This document shows positions 43,410 to 55,128 of a stretch of 64,000 bases of DNA, in pieces. How positions within the stretch are numbered: position 1 is the first letter of the stretch; each line of letters begins with the position of its first letter. The DNA is from Ryuthela nishihirai (lineage: Eukaryota > Arthropoda > Arachnida > Araneae > Heptathelidae), in assembly GCA_038380435.1 (NCBI GenBank), contig JAWZYU010000013.1, forward strand, positions 8,011,901-8,075,900. Reading direction: 5' to 3'. Position numbers and translations under genes: made by a program. The notes beneath the pieces are model-generated. The model saw only the letters and a program-made list of their open reading frames with translations, searched no databases and was not told the origin of the DNA.

Positions 43410-43490
43410 TATGAAGTGGAACTCAGTAGAAAAAAAATACAAGCATCCATGCATTATCAAGGGCTCGAACCCAGGGATTGGGCCAAAACG
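43410..43490 (-). mobile_element. SINE-B-like fragment
   Basis: Minus-strand box B-like GGGTTCGAGCCC and GATAATGCATGGATGC, as in the worn SINE-B of block Z, but flanked by different sequence. Confidence 0.6.
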
Positions 43491-43677
43491 AAAACAGGCC
43501 CTATATCACAATTTAAAATGAACAAATTCGAATTAATATTTAAAATGAACAAGATTCGAATGAAAGCAGAATTATGCACGAAAACTGATTATAATGTGAA
43601 TTGCGCAAATTTTTTAGTATATATTCAGAAGCCGGAACAAAAAGTTTACAAAAAGGTTGTAAAGATAATTGAACGTC

Positions 43678-45162
43678 ATCTTCATCATCATCAAGCAGCC
43701 ATGGGCTATGGAGGTCCAACAAGACCGTGCAATTTAGTTCTCCAAGCAAGTCTGTCCTGAGCTACATCTATTGCATCTGGCCACTGCACACCAATTCTAA
43801 CAAGGTCCTGTTTGACATTGTCTGCCCACCACATTCTAGGTCTCCTCCTCTTTCTGAGGCCTTCAGGCACACTGTTCATAACCCTATTCGCCAATCTATA
43901 ATTATTCCAAAGGGCAACATGGCCAAACCAATGGAGTCTCTCTCTGCACAATATGCTGCATAAAGGAGGTTGCAAACTCATTTGCCTAACCTCATCATTA
44001 GTTACAATGTTGAACCACCTAATGCCCAAGATACTGCATAAGCATCTGGAATCAATAGCATCTAGCTTCCTGTTACCTTGTTTACAAAGTGTCCAAGTTT
44101 CACTACCATAACTAACCCTAGAAAGAATCAAACTATTATACAGTCTAATTTTAGTCTTTAGGTGTATACACCTATTCTCCACACTCTCCATAGATTCTTC
44201 AAAGTCCTGGCAGCAATCCCTATTCATCTGTTAATATCATGCCGCACATCACCATTGTCTATTACATAGCTCCGAAGATAATTAAACTGTGACACCTGCT
44301 AAGATTGCAACCATTCAGATTAACTGAATCACAGCCTGCCTGACCAATTTTCATCACTTTAGTTTTCTCTCTGTTTTATAACCAAACCTACTCTATTACC
44401 AGTTTCATCAACAGCTTGAATGAAAGAGTTCATCTCATCAACATCATTTGCCAAAAGGGCTAAATCATCAGCATAATCTAAATCAGAAATTTTAGTATCT
44501 CCAGACCATTTAAGGCCAAAATCTTTCCCATGCAGTCAATTTCACATAACATAATCAATAACCAAACTAATGAGAAAAGGAAACAAAATGAACTCTTCTC
44601 AAATACCAGAAGTAATGCTAAACCAATTGCTACAAGCCTTACCAACTCTCACACACGACTCAGTGTTATTATAGAGAGCTCTCATTACGTTAACTAACTT
44701 CTCAGGTATACCATATGATCTCACAATCAACCACAAATTATGATGATCAACAGAGTTGAAAGCCTTGTTGAAATCAACAAAGCTAGCAACCAAAGGTTTC
44801 TGAAACTCTAAAACATTTCTCAAGAATCTGCCTAAGTGAAAATATCTGATCTAAACATCCCCTACCACTTCTGAATCCATATTGCTCATCACGCAATTGA
44901 CTGTCAACCAGATTCTTAATTCTATTAAGCACAATCATGGAAAGAACGTTACCTGGAACAGAGAGTAGGCTGATACCCCTATAGTTATCACAAGAACTGC
45001 GATCACCTTTTGTGAAAATAGGGATAATAATAGCTCTGGTAAAATCCTTAGGAACCATGCCATTATCATAAAAGATATTCAGAATTTCAGTCATCCAAGT
45101 GGTAACCGAAACATTCTTAGCTCTAAGCATTTCCGTAGTAATTTCATCTACCCCTGGGGATA
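43678..45162 (-). mobile_element. RTE-like LINE copy C, 3' part
   Basis: The 3' end is at about 43678 (CATGGCTGC followed by (GAT)n on the minus strand). It carries the C-terminal domain (ORF 43706-44227 with YGSETWTLCKQ and RLHWFGHVA) and the reverse transcriptase in broken frames (44599-44823, 44783-45130). It is interrupted at 45163 by a mariner-type element and resumes at 46631. Confidence 0.85.
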
Positions 45163-45164
45163 TA

Positions 45165-46629
45165 CAGGGTGATTCAAAACTTATCGTTCAATTTCGTGGG
45201 AGGTAGGGAATACGTCAGGAAACCGATTTCACATAGGAAAGTATGTCCGCAAATGTACGTATGCGTATGTAGAGGGCGCTGTGTGTACCCAACCAGTGTA
45301 CAGCTCACCCGACCACTCCCGCTGTCATCAGTGTACGAGCTGACTTACTAGTGATAAGATGAATCGTTTCACGCATCAAGAGCTAGCGGATATGCATCTT
45401 GCATATGGGGCAGCTGGCGAAAGCGACCGCCGAGCTAGGCAAGTTTACGAAGACCGATACCCCAACAGAAGAATACCGCATCATCAAATGTTTGCACGTG
45501 TGCATCGTAATCTGCGCAAACATGGTTCATTGTGCAGCAACATGCAGGATAAGGGGAGAAGACGACTGACGCGGAATGTCAACGTCGCAGAACAAGTCCT
45601 ACAGTCCATCAAAGATAATCCGAATATCAGCACACGAGCTATTGCTCAGCAGCTTGGGGTCTCTCAGTCAGCAGTGTGGCGGATACTGCACTAGGAACGT
45701 GTGCATCCTTACCATCTGCAGAGGGTGCAGTTACTGCATCCTGACGATTATCCGAAGCGTGTGGAATTTGCACAATGGTTCATGCAGAAGGTGCCGTGGA
45801 CCCCAGTTTTCCAGCTTCTGTCCTTTTTACAGATGAAGCTTCATTCAGTCGTGAAGGTGTGTTCAATACACACAATTCACATGTGTGGGCTTACAACAAC
45901 CCGCATGGTACGAGAAGTCACGCTGCGCAACATCGTTTTGCCGTAAATGTGTGGGCTGGAATCATTGGTGACTGTTTGTTGGGACCTTACTTGCTACCGC
46001 CCCGTTTGGATGGCCGGAACTACCTAACATTTCTCGAGACAGTGTTACCGACTCTTCTTGGCGTTGTTCCTGCGCATATCCGCCGAGATATGTGGTATCA
46101 ACATGGCGGGGCTCCAGCCCATTGCACAATTGTTGCGCGTGATTACCTGAACCGAGCATTTGGAGCTCGATGGATCAGTAGAGGTTTACCGATCGCTTGG
46201 CCACCCAGGTCACCTGATTTATCGCCCATGAATTTCTTTTCATGGGGGGCCATGAAATACCATGTGTACGAGACCCCCGTCGACAGTGAAATGGACCTAG
46301 TTGCACGAATAGTGGCCGCCACAGGCATTGTCCGTGATATGCCAGGCGTTTTTGAAAATGTTCGGCGGTCAATGCAACGGCGCTGTGAATCCTGTGTCCG
46401 TGTAAATGGTCGCAATTTTGAGCACCTACTGTGAACCTGTACTTTACCTTGTTGGAATAAAAGTGACATTCGTTACCACTTAACTGTACTGTTTCCTTGT
46501 GTTCACTTTATTTGTCCATTTTGTTCATGTAGATGACGTTTGCGGACATACCTTCCTATGTGAAATCGGTTTCCTGACGTATTCCCTACCACCCCACGAA
46601 ATTTGAACGATAAGTTTTGAATCACCCTG
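45165..46629 (+). mobile_element. Mariner-type transposon with about 90-bp inverted ends
   Basis: 1465 bp flanked by TA. The ends CAGGGTGATTCAAAACTTAT match over about 90 bp in inverted orientation, through GGTAGGGAATACGTCAGGAA and TATGTCCGCAAA, with only a few differences. It sits in the reverse transcriptase of LINE copy C, whose sequence is uninterrupted in the other copies. Long, well-matched ends suggest a fairly recent insertion. Confidence 0.9.
45359..46434 (+). pseudogene. Mariner-family transposase, nearly full length
   Basis: About 355 codons. N-terminal helix-turn-helix part: MNRFTHQELADMHLAYGAAG to ISTRAIAQQLGVSQSAVWRI. A TAG interrupts at 45692, and the frame shifts near 45787-45800. 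Catalytic part: first aspartate in VLFTDEASFSREGVF; the second aspartate position reads QHGGAPAH where relatives have QHDGAPAH, so it is lost; third in WPPRSPDLSPMNFF. The usual DD34D triad is therefore incomplete and the enzyme is dead. The start ATG lies about 190 bp inside the left end, which suits the family. Confidence 0.85.
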
Positions 46630-46630
46630 T

Positions 46631-47815
46631 ATGAAGTTTAAGTTTAGAAATAGCCCAAAAATAACTTCAGATTGTGTTATAGGGCCAACATTAAAGCCAC
46701 CAATGCATCTATCATCATTGCAAACAATGGGAGTAAAACTAACCACATTGTTTAGAACATCACTGAAATGCTCAGCCCAGCTAGCCATGACAGAATCCTC
46801 ACCTTCTATAACCTTACCTTGTTTATCCTTCAATCCCTGTATACCTGTCCGTTTTCTACCACACAAAACATTAACTATCTAGTACAGCTCTCTGCTGTTG
46901 TGCTGTCTAACTGCTTCCTCGGCTTTGTCAGCCATACCATCAAGCCAAAGATTCTTATCAGCAGCTAACTGATCTTTTACACGTTTATTAATTTCTCTGT
47001 AATGTTTTCTATTAGGACTAGTAGGGTATTGATTAAGGATTTTCCTGCAGTTCTTTCTTTCTGAAATAAGCTCAAGATAATTCTGCCTCCTCTGCTCCTT
47101 TTTTCCTAAAAGAGTACTGTTAGTGTCCAAAAAATCCTGTTTAAAATGATCCCATTCTTCTTCAACTTCAGTAGTAAGCACACCATGACTGTCATAATGA
47201 TTAAGTAACCTATCATGGTAAGTTTTGGCTATAACTGGGTCTTTCAGAGCTTCAGTATTAAAAGAAAAATTTTGAACCTTAGCCCAACATTTTTTAAGTT
47301 TAAGTTGCAAGACACTTTTAACAAGGTAATGGTCAGATCCAATTTCAGCTCCCCTATATGACCTGGTATTCCTAACAGAACTATCCCATTTGCTGTTAAT
47401 TAATATATCATCAATCATATTCTTATGCTGCCCATCAGGTGAAACCCATGTGTACTTATGTATGTCGTGGCGTTTGTAATAAGCGTTAGTTATTCTGAAA
47501 CAATTCAGTTTACTTAATTGTAGGAGACATTGCCCATTGCCATTGCAGCTACCAATACCAAAAGGGCCTATCATCCCTTCCCAAAGGTCAGAGTCAGTAC
47601 CAACTTTGGCATTGAGGTTACCTAGAACAAGGGTAATATCTCCTTTCTTGACATATTTCAAAATATCCTGAAGTTGTCTGTAAAGCCTATCCTTCTCATC
47701 CTCATCGGCATCCTCAGTGGGGACATAACAGCAGATAACATTCAAGTCTTTAACGCTTGTGTGAAATTTTGCTGTAAGAAACCTTTCATTAATGCACTCG
47801 TATCCTAGAAGACCA
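46631..47815 (-). mobile_element. RTE-like LINE copy C, 5' part
   Basis: Endonuclease and linker of copy C. One open frame of 288 codons (46879-47745) runs from the endonuclease into the linker without break, which shows that the family made one EN-RT protein. It has MNVICCYVPTEDADEDEKD, VLGNLNAKVG (the usual DFNAKVG aspartate is asparagine) and SDHYLVKSVLQLKLKKC. The copy is 5'-truncated at about 47815 in the endonuclease. Confidence 0.85.
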
Positions 47816-48004
47816 TTATGTATGAATCTAAATTAAAAAAGAATACATATTTTTCATTAATTAATAAAATTTTGATTAGATTGATTATTTTTAAATAAAT
47901 ATATCGTTATCACTGGGTTCTTTTTTTTTTTGGTTGGGGAGAGCGGAATTTACTTAAGGCCAAACGGATATTTAAATCTCAAAAGGTGGCAGCACTATTT
48001 ATAG
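47816..48004. other. Spacer between head-to-head LINE copies
   Basis: About 190 bp, AT-rich. Includes a T12 run at 47922-47933 and no ORF. Confidence 0.6.
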
Positions 48005-48659
48005 TGCTAGTAAATGGTAGCTAGGTAGTCACTAGAAGGAGAGCTATGCACCAATCCCCTGTGATGATACATAGAATCGGCCAGGCCTAGCACCTAATGT
48101 CCGACCCCGCCTTCTCGTGGTGTAGACCGTTAGTACCTTTCAAAAGAGATACTCTCTTGTGGAAGTGAACGGAAGGGAAGGGCTGCCAGATTAGTTTGGC
48201 CTACTGATCTGGACAACTATGGCTACTTTTCTTTTTTTTATACCCTGCTGAGGAGTGGTCAACCACACAGGGTCCTGGTGCTGACATATAAACCCACTGG
48301 ACTGGACAGATATATGACTCTGAGCTTGATTATGGATCCTGATTTTGCTGCACTGGTGGGCTTCTGTGGAGGGAAAATCTTCCACTGTGTTTTCTGTTTG
48401 TTTGTGGTTGACAGCCCCAAGTGAATAGATTCACAGGATATGTTTATCAGCTGGTGGATAATCCTGAGCAGAGGTCATTGCAGGCACCTGAACTCTTTGC
48501 TTCTATTGGCATCGTCAAATTCTACATTGGAGGAAGTCTTCCAGTGTAGATGGCTGCAGCCTTTAGTGGTGGGGGAACGGGTCTTTGCCCCATGTCTGCG
48601 ATTAGGGGGCTGTTTGATATTGTCCCACTAACCATTTTCTCTCCATAGGTAGTTGGAAT

Positions 48660-49433
48660 GTGAGGACTCTGCACAGAGCTTTTTCTCTTGATGTCCTCAC
48701 ACAAGAATTCCACCATTATAATTTAGATATTCTCGGCTTGCAAGAGACCAGATGGACAGATAAAGGTCAGATTCTTAAAAATAATCTTAAATTTCTCTTT
48801 TCAGGGAGGGACGACAATAAGCATCACCAAGGCGTGGGTCTACTTCTCAACAGACACGCTGATGCTCTTCTGGGATATGAGTGCGTTAATGAAAGGTTTC
48901 TTACAGCAAAATTTCAGACAAGAATTAAAGACCTGAATGCTATCTGCTGTTATGACCCCACTGAGGATGCCGATGAGGATGAGAAGGATAGGTTTTATGA
49001 ACAACTTCAGGATATTTTGAATTCTGTCAAGAAAGGAGATATTACCCTTGTTCTTGGTGACTTCAATGCTAAAGTTGGTACTGACTCTGACCTTTGGGGA
49101 GGAGTAATAGGCCCTTTTGGTATTGGTAGCTGCAATGGCAATGGGCAACGTCTCCTGCAGGTAAGTAAACTCAATGGATTCAGAATAACTAACACTTATT
49201 ACAGACACCGCGACATACATAAGTACACATGGGTTTCACCCGATGGGCTGCATAAGAATATGATTGATTACATATTAATTAACAGCAAATGGGCTAGTTC
49301 TGTTAGGAATACCAGGTCATATAGGGGAGCTGAAATTGGATCTGACCATTATCTTGTTAAAGTGTCTTGCAACTTAAACTTAAAAAGTGTTGTGCTAGGG
49401 TTGAAAAATTTGCTTTTAATACTGAAGCTCTGA
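48660..49433 (+). pseudogene. RTE-like endonuclease domain of copy D
   Basis: A 257-codon frame holding the whole EEP endonuclease fold: LGLQETRW (catalytic glutamate), VLGDFNAKVG (metal-binding aspartate and asparagine), IDYILINSKW and GSDHYLV (catalytic aspartate-histidine). All key residues are present. The frame leaves the family reading frame at about 49368, where this copy has AAA and others AAAA, so the fused reverse transcriptase is out of frame. Confidence 0.85.
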
Positions 49434-51458
49434 AAGACCCAGTTATAGCCAAAGCTTACCATGATAGGTTACTTAGTTATTATGACAGTCAAGGTTTGCT
49501 TACTACTGAAGTTAAGGAAGAATGGGGCCATTTTAAACAGGCTTTTTTGGAAACTAACAGTACTCTTTTAGGAAAAAAGGGGCAGAGGAGACAGAATTAT
49601 TTAAGTGATAAGGCACTTGAGCTTATTTCAGAAAGAAGGAACTGCAGGAATGTCCTTAATAAGTACCCTACTAGTCCTAATAGAAAGGATTACAGAGAGC
49701 TTAATAAACGTGTAAAGGATCAGTTTGCTACTGATAAGAATCTTTGGCTTGATGGTTTGGCTGACAAAGCTGAGGAAGCAGTTAGGCAGCACAACAGCAG
49801 AGAGCTGTACCAGATAGTTAATGTTTTATGTGGTAGAAAACGGACAGGCATACAAGGATTGCAGGATAAACAAGGTAAGGTTATAGAAGGTGAGGATTCT
49901 GTCATGGCTAGGTGGGCTGAGCATTTCAGTGATGTTCTAAACAATGTGGTTAGTTCTACTCCCATTGTTTGTAATGATGATAGATGCATTGGCAGCTTTA
50001 ATGTTGGCCCTATATAACACTATCTGAAGTTATTTTGGCTATCTCTAAACTTAAACTTCGTAAATCCCCAGGGGTAGATGAAATTACTACAGAAATGCTC
50101 AGAGCTGGGAATGTTTCGTTTACCACTTGGATGACTGAAATTTTGAATATCTTTTATGATAAAGGCATGGTTCCTAAGGATTTTACCAGAGCTATTATTA
50201 TCTCTATTTTCAAAAAAAGGTGATCGCAGTTCTTGTGATAACTATAGGGGTATCAGCCTACTCTCTGTTCCAGGTAAAGTTCATTGCATGATTGTGCTTA
50301 ATAGAATTAAAATCTGTTTGACAGTCAATTGCATGATGAGCAATGTGGATTCAGAAGTGGTAGGGGATGTTTAGATTAGATATTTTCACTTAGGCAGATT
50401 CTTGAGAAATGTTTTAGAGTTTCAGAAACCTTTGGTTGCTAGCTTTGTTGATTTCAACAAGGCTTTCAACTCTGTTGATCATCATAATTTGTGGTTGATT
50501 GTGAGATCATATGGTATACCAGACAAGTTAGTTAACATAATGAGAGCTCTCTATAATAACACTGAGTCGTGTGTGAGAGTTGGTAAGGCTTATAGTAATT
50601 GGTTTAGCATTGTTTCTGGTATTTGAGAAGAGTTCATTTTGTTTCCTTTTCTCATTAGTTTGGTTATTGATTATATTATGCGAAATTGACTGCATGGGAA
50701 AGATTTTGGCCTTAAATGGTCTGGAGATACGAAAATTTCTGATTTAGATTATGCTGATGATTTAGCCCTTTTGGCAAATGATGTTCATAAGATGAACTCT
50801 TACTCGAGCTGTTGATGAAGCTGGTATTAGAGTAGGTTTGGTTATAAACAGAGAGAAAACTAAAGTGATGAAAATTGGTCAGGCAGGCTGCGATTCAGTT
50901 AATCTGAATGGTTGCAGTTTTGAGCAGGTGTCACAGTTTAATTATCTTGGGAGCTATGTAACAGATGCTGGTGACGTGCGGAATGAGATTAACAAACGAA
51001 TAGGGATTGCTGCCAGGACTTTTAAGAATCTATGGAGAGTGTGGAGAAATAGGCATATACACCTAAAGACTAAAATTAGACTGTATAATAGTTTGGTTCT
51101 TTTTAGGATTTGTTATGGTAGTGAAACTTGGACACTTTGTAAACAAGATAACAGGAAAATAGATGCTTTTGATTCCAGATGCTTACGCAGTATCTTGGGT
51201 ATTAGGTGGTTTAACTTTGTAACTAATGATGAGGTTAGGCAAAGGAGTTTGCAACCTCCTTTAAGCAGCATATTGTGCAGAGAGATACTCCGTTGGCTTG
51301 GCCATGTTGCCCGTATGAATAATCATAGATTGGCGAATAGGGTTATGAACAGTGTGCCTGAAGGCCTCAGAAAGAGGGGGAGACCTAGGATGCAGTGGGC
51401 AGACAATGTCAAACAGGACCTTGTTAGACTTGGCAATGGCCAGATGCAGCATATGTAG
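49367..51458 (+). pseudogene. RTE-like reverse transcriptase and C-terminal domain of copy D
   Basis: Frames in order: 49367-50017 (linker; ends after a TA insertion at about 50013), 50035-50223, 50156-50374 (NYRGISLLSVPGKVHCMIVL), 50402-50626 (DFNKAFNSVDHHNL; ends where CGA has become TGA near 50625), then a catalytic LDYADDLALLA frame near 50750-50780, and an intact 206-codon C-terminal frame (50838-51458) with YGSETWTLCKQDNRK and LGHVARMNNHRLANR. Not functional. Confidence 0.85.
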
Positions 51459-51659
51459 CTCAGGACAGACTTGCTTGGAGAACTAAATTGCACAGTCTGG
51501 TTGGATCTCCATAGCCCATGGCTGCTTGAGGATGATGATGATCTGATTTCTGTTTGCCGATTGTATCTTTTCAAAATTTATTTAATATTATGTTAGAAAT
51601 TTTGAGTAATTTTACATTTCACTTTAATTTTAAGTGTGTTTGTATTATTAAGTAAGGAA

Positions 51660-52690
51660 TGGAGTCAATTGGAAAGGCTAATTTAGATGTAGAATCAGGG
51701 CGGAAATTTACTATTGCGATAATGTGGATGCTGTAAATTTAGATGGGGCTACATCAGCAGATTTTGCTAGCCCTAACGGAAAATTTGACCAGAGCATCAA
51801 AACGCAAATAAAATTGGATAAAATAATAAATGAACATGAGATAAGGTTGCAAGAATTGCGATATAGAAATGAAGATTAAAAGAGATATAGAGTTGGCCAA
51901 AATTAGTGCAAGAAATAACGCAAATCCTAGCGAAGATGGCTCAAATTCTCTTAATAATCAGACGAGCGTTATGAAAAATTCATTACCAAATCCACCAAAA
52001 TATGAGGAGGAACTCTCTCAATTCTTCGAAAGGGCTGAGAAAATGTGTGCTTTAAATAAGATAGCAACAGAAAATCTAGCCCAGATAATCTTGACACTAG
52101 TGGGAAGGTTTTTGGAAAACACGATAGCTTCTCTGAGCATCGACGAGTCAAAATCATACGAACTAATCAAAGAGAAGATTTTATTCTGAATGCCGTTTAA
52201 CCCCCATTGCATATAGGAAAAGATTTGATGATGCTAAAAAGAAAGATGACGAGAGTTGGTATAGTTTCGCAGTAGATTGAAGAATTCTCTAAATTATTAC
52301 ATTAAGAGTAGAAATATACAAAATCAGCCACGTCTTGCCAAATTAATAGTCGCTGACAAAATTAAAACCCTGTTACCTGCAGAAACACTGAGCTATGTGA
52401 TCTGCCAGGAGGGCGATTCGTGGTTCGAACCACAGAAGCTGGCTGAAACCGCTGAATTACATTCGCACAGCATATCAGCACCTAGAAAACCTAAGTTTGC
52501 GGAACAAATGAAGTACAAGATGCCTCAAGTCCATCACAAAATGCTATGTTTGCGGAGCTGTACGACATTTTAGGAAATATTGCCCTAGAAGGCGGTAGCA
52601 TGAGCAAACACTCACTCAGCATGTTCGAGTGAATGATGCTGAGGAAAGTAATAGGAAGACTGCTATTATTGACAGAGTTTGAAAATTACC
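51660..52690 (+). pseudogene. gag: Ty3/gypsy gag remnant with zinc knuckle
   Basis: Begins near ATGGAGTCAATTGG. A frame at 51869-52189 has LPNPPKYEEELSQFFERAEK, typical of arthropod gypsy capsid regions. A shifted frame at about 52190-52270 continues with AYRKRFDDAKKKDDESWYSF, and 52277-52573 carries LNYYIKSRN and VICQEGDSWFEPQKLAE. A CCHC zinc knuckle, CYVCGAVRHFRKYC, is present at 52542-52583 in yet another frame. It would package element RNA. Frameshifts and stops make it inactive. Confidence 0.75.
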
Positions 52691-52706
52691 TAATAATAAT
52701 ATCCAG

Positions 52707-53300
52707 GTGGAAAGTAATAAGAGATCAAAGAATAAGTTTGTGCATGAGCTGGGTGAGGTAGTTATTAAAGTTGGAAATATTAAAATTAATAGCATTCTGG
52801 ATACTGGAACTCAGATCTGTGTAGTCAGATCTGACTTGATCCCAGCATGTTTCCTCAAACCTTGTGGAAAAATAGATCTAGTTCGTACGTTTGATGACGT
52901 GATCATCGCTGACTTGAATAAAGTTGAGCTGCAAGTTGCTGAAGTAAACGGAAAACCGGTGATTTCTAACTTCCTAGTGGAGGTATTTTGTGTTACTACT
53001 CTTAAGCTATGCAGCCCGATGCTCCTGAGTCAAGATGTGTATGACATGTTACATAAACATGTAAATTACACAGTGGTAGATAATGAAGCAACTAAGAGTA
53101 TGGAGTATAGTGCATTAATTAGTGTTGATTTTATGTCTACCAAATGTACAACTGATAATAATAAGGTACAACAATGTAATAATGTTATGAGTGTAGACAA
53201 TAATGCTAATAAATGTATGGAGAAAATAAGTGTACAAAGAAATAACAATACGGTAAATTTAAAGAAACCTAGAATATGTTATCTGATTGCACCAAAGTGA
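52707..53300 (+). pseudogene. Retrotransposon aspartic protease remnant
   Basis: A 197-codon open frame without an obvious start of its own. The protease active site is INSILDTGTQICVVRSDLIP (about 52785-52845, DTG triad), followed by a beta-rich stretch ending near LSQDVYDML. After about residue 115 the sequence turns asparagine-rich and unlike a protease. Normally reverse transcriptase follows; here no reverse transcriptase, RNase H or integrase motif is found, so most of pol is deleted. Confidence 0.75.
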
Positions 53301-53686
53301 ATGTGGAAATTAGCAAATATAGTAATTCCAATTGTGTACCAATTAATTCTAAAGTTTCTGAACACTTGATGCAGGATATGACATTGTGTACAGAGTCACT
53401 GGTTAAAAACCATTGTTCAGAGACTGATCTTACAGATCGGGGTTATTTTGGTGATAAGGTGTCTAAAAAGAGCAAAAGAAACAAATTAAAAGAGATTAAA
53501 AAGAGAAATAAGAATATACTGAATTGTAAAGAAAAGAAGGAAAATTGTTGCATCAATGAAATGTCTACAGCAAAAAGAATATCTAATGCCCCCATCTCGG
53601 TAGGATGCTGGCCAGGAGAGCTGATCGGTGAAGCAATGCTTGTTAATTCCCTGTCTAGGTTAAAGCATCCAGGGGAGGGAAGATAA
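53276..53686 (+). other. Lysine-rich ORF after the protease
   Basis: A 136-codon open frame overlapping the previous one by 25 bases in another frame. Basic middle part (KKSKRNKLKEIKKRNK). The end GCWPGELIGEAM has no assignment I can defend. It may be a low-complexity tail of the gypsy element's coding region. Confidence 0.35.
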
Positions 53687-53714
53687 GAAATACTGTGTAG
53701 AATTATTTGTAAAT

Positions 53715-53834
53715 ATGAAATTGCAAACACTAATTAATTACTTTAAAATATTTATCAGTGTACTGTGTGTATATTTAAATATTTTAGTGCTTTTCCTGTT
53801 ATTGATTTACTTACTATGCTCATGTTGTTCATAA
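53715..53834 (+). other. Small hydrophobic ORF, possible envelope anchor
   Basis: 39 codons: a single strong transmembrane segment (ISVLCVYLNILVLFLLLIYL) followed by a short cysteine-rich end. The same frame is open upstream to about 53664. Position after gag-pro and the shape would suit the anchor of an env-like protein, but no other env feature is seen. Confidence 0.3.
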
Positions 53835-54816
53835 GGAGTTGTCTTAGTTACGAAACATATCAAAAATTTTAGGGACCACCCTCTGGCTGTAGCTATGTTA
53901 TTACTGCAGTCGAGTTATCAGGCTATGTTCAGCCTGGATAACTCTTGATGAAGGAGGCAATATATGGATATAATTTTGCATTTCATGTATATATTGTATT
54001 TGACCTGGTATTTGTAATCCTTTATGTGAAACTGTTTCCTTTCTCCAACCACCAATATTAATTATTAATAACGAAATAAATACACTGACTTAAGCCATTT
54101 ATTGATAGTATGTCTTGCTGTAATCAGCAAGACAGGTTTTATGGTACCTGATCGTCAGTGATCGGCCCACCTCGATTTGATCAAGGAGCGCGATGCCAAA
54201 TGACTGTCCTGTGGGACAGGGAGGTCAGCGCGGGAAGTTGGAGAGTCTGTGAGAAGGTCAGAACAGTTCTGAATGAGATGCTGGCTGGAACGGACACATA
54301 GAATTGCTCAGTGAATAGATATTCACGAGAGGAGAGGTTTTCCTCTGTTAGGTGCATAGAGTCACAGCCTGTTAAGCAATCTGAATATGATTGTTTGTAG
54401 TCATAATCAATGCTCGGGGAGAATGTATATATTTTCCATAATAAACCTTTTGTTATTGTTTTAAACTTGGAGTTAGTTATTTTGCTGCAATTCTCAAACG
54501 TCGAAAGCTCAATACAGAACAAACCAAAATCTTACGTCTTTACCTGTTGGCGACATGGATCAATTATATTCTACCAACCCCAGGAACCAACAAACACTTT
54601 GGGAAAAATCTGCTGTAATGGAATGTCAGATTACAGAGAATAGATATAAACCCTTTATTGAAGGTCAGAATAGAAAGAATATATACAAATATTGACTACA
54701 TTGAGTTATAAACAACTTTGTTTCATGATTAAAGGTCGTAATTACACAATGACATTAAATAAAAAATTTCATCACAATCTACACTGTTAAAATCAAATGC
54801 CCATAATGCTATAAAG
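53835..54816. other. Possible 3' region or LTR of the gypsy remnant
   Basis: Contains a purine stretch GATGAAGGAGG at about 53947, two AATAAA-like signals (near 54073 and 54440), and a GC-richer block at 54150-54300. These are LTR-like traits, but no second copy of the region is in the window, so an LTR cannot be proved. Confidence 0.35.
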
Positions 54817-55018
54817 TAGCAGTTCTCAACATGGGGTACACGGTAAAAATTTTTGGGGTACGCCATGAGAGCTCAAAAGTCATTAGATCTAATAACAAAG
54901 TAATAATCAAATGCCCATAATGCTCTAAAGTAATAATTCTCAACATGTGGTATGCAGTAAAATGTTTTGGCGTATGCCGTGAGAGCTCAAAAGTCACTAG
55001 ATCTAATAACAAAGTAAA
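54791..55018. repeat. 114-bp tandem duplication across the MITE's left edge
   Basis: Units 54791-54904 and 54905-55018. Each starts AATCAAATGCCCATAATGCT, which is flanking sequence, and goes on into the MITE. The units differ at about ten positions. Confidence 0.85.
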
Positions 55019-55128
55019 AATAATCATAGATAAAACATAGTTATAGTATAACAATTCATACAAGGGATACACCAGTTACATATACATTTCCAGGGGGTAT
55101 GTGAAGCATAAAAGGTTGAGAACCACTA
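54817..55128. mobile_element. hAT-like MITE with CAG.GGTTCTCAAC ends
   Basis: Left end TAGCAGTTCTCAACATGGGG and inverted right end GGTTGAGAACCACTA, of the type common in hAT (Charlie/MER5-like) elements. It contains GGGGTACGCC and GGGGGTATG blocks. No ORF. Confidence 0.65.

Larger units (their letters stand above)
48005..51535 (+). mobile_element. RTE-like LINE copy D, essentially full length
   Basis: About 3.5 kb. It has a 5' leader (48005-48655), endonuclease, linker, reverse transcriptase, C-terminal domain and the 3' end CATGGCTGCTTGAGGATGATGATGAT. It is the reference for all other LINE pieces in this window. It lies head to head with copy C, with about 190 bp between them. Six or more disabling changes are present. 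Confidence 0.85.

Noticed and set aside
54181..54522. A 113-codon minus-strand ORF downstream of the gypsy remnant
   Set aside because: It lies antisense in a region with LTR-like signals. No recognisable domain.
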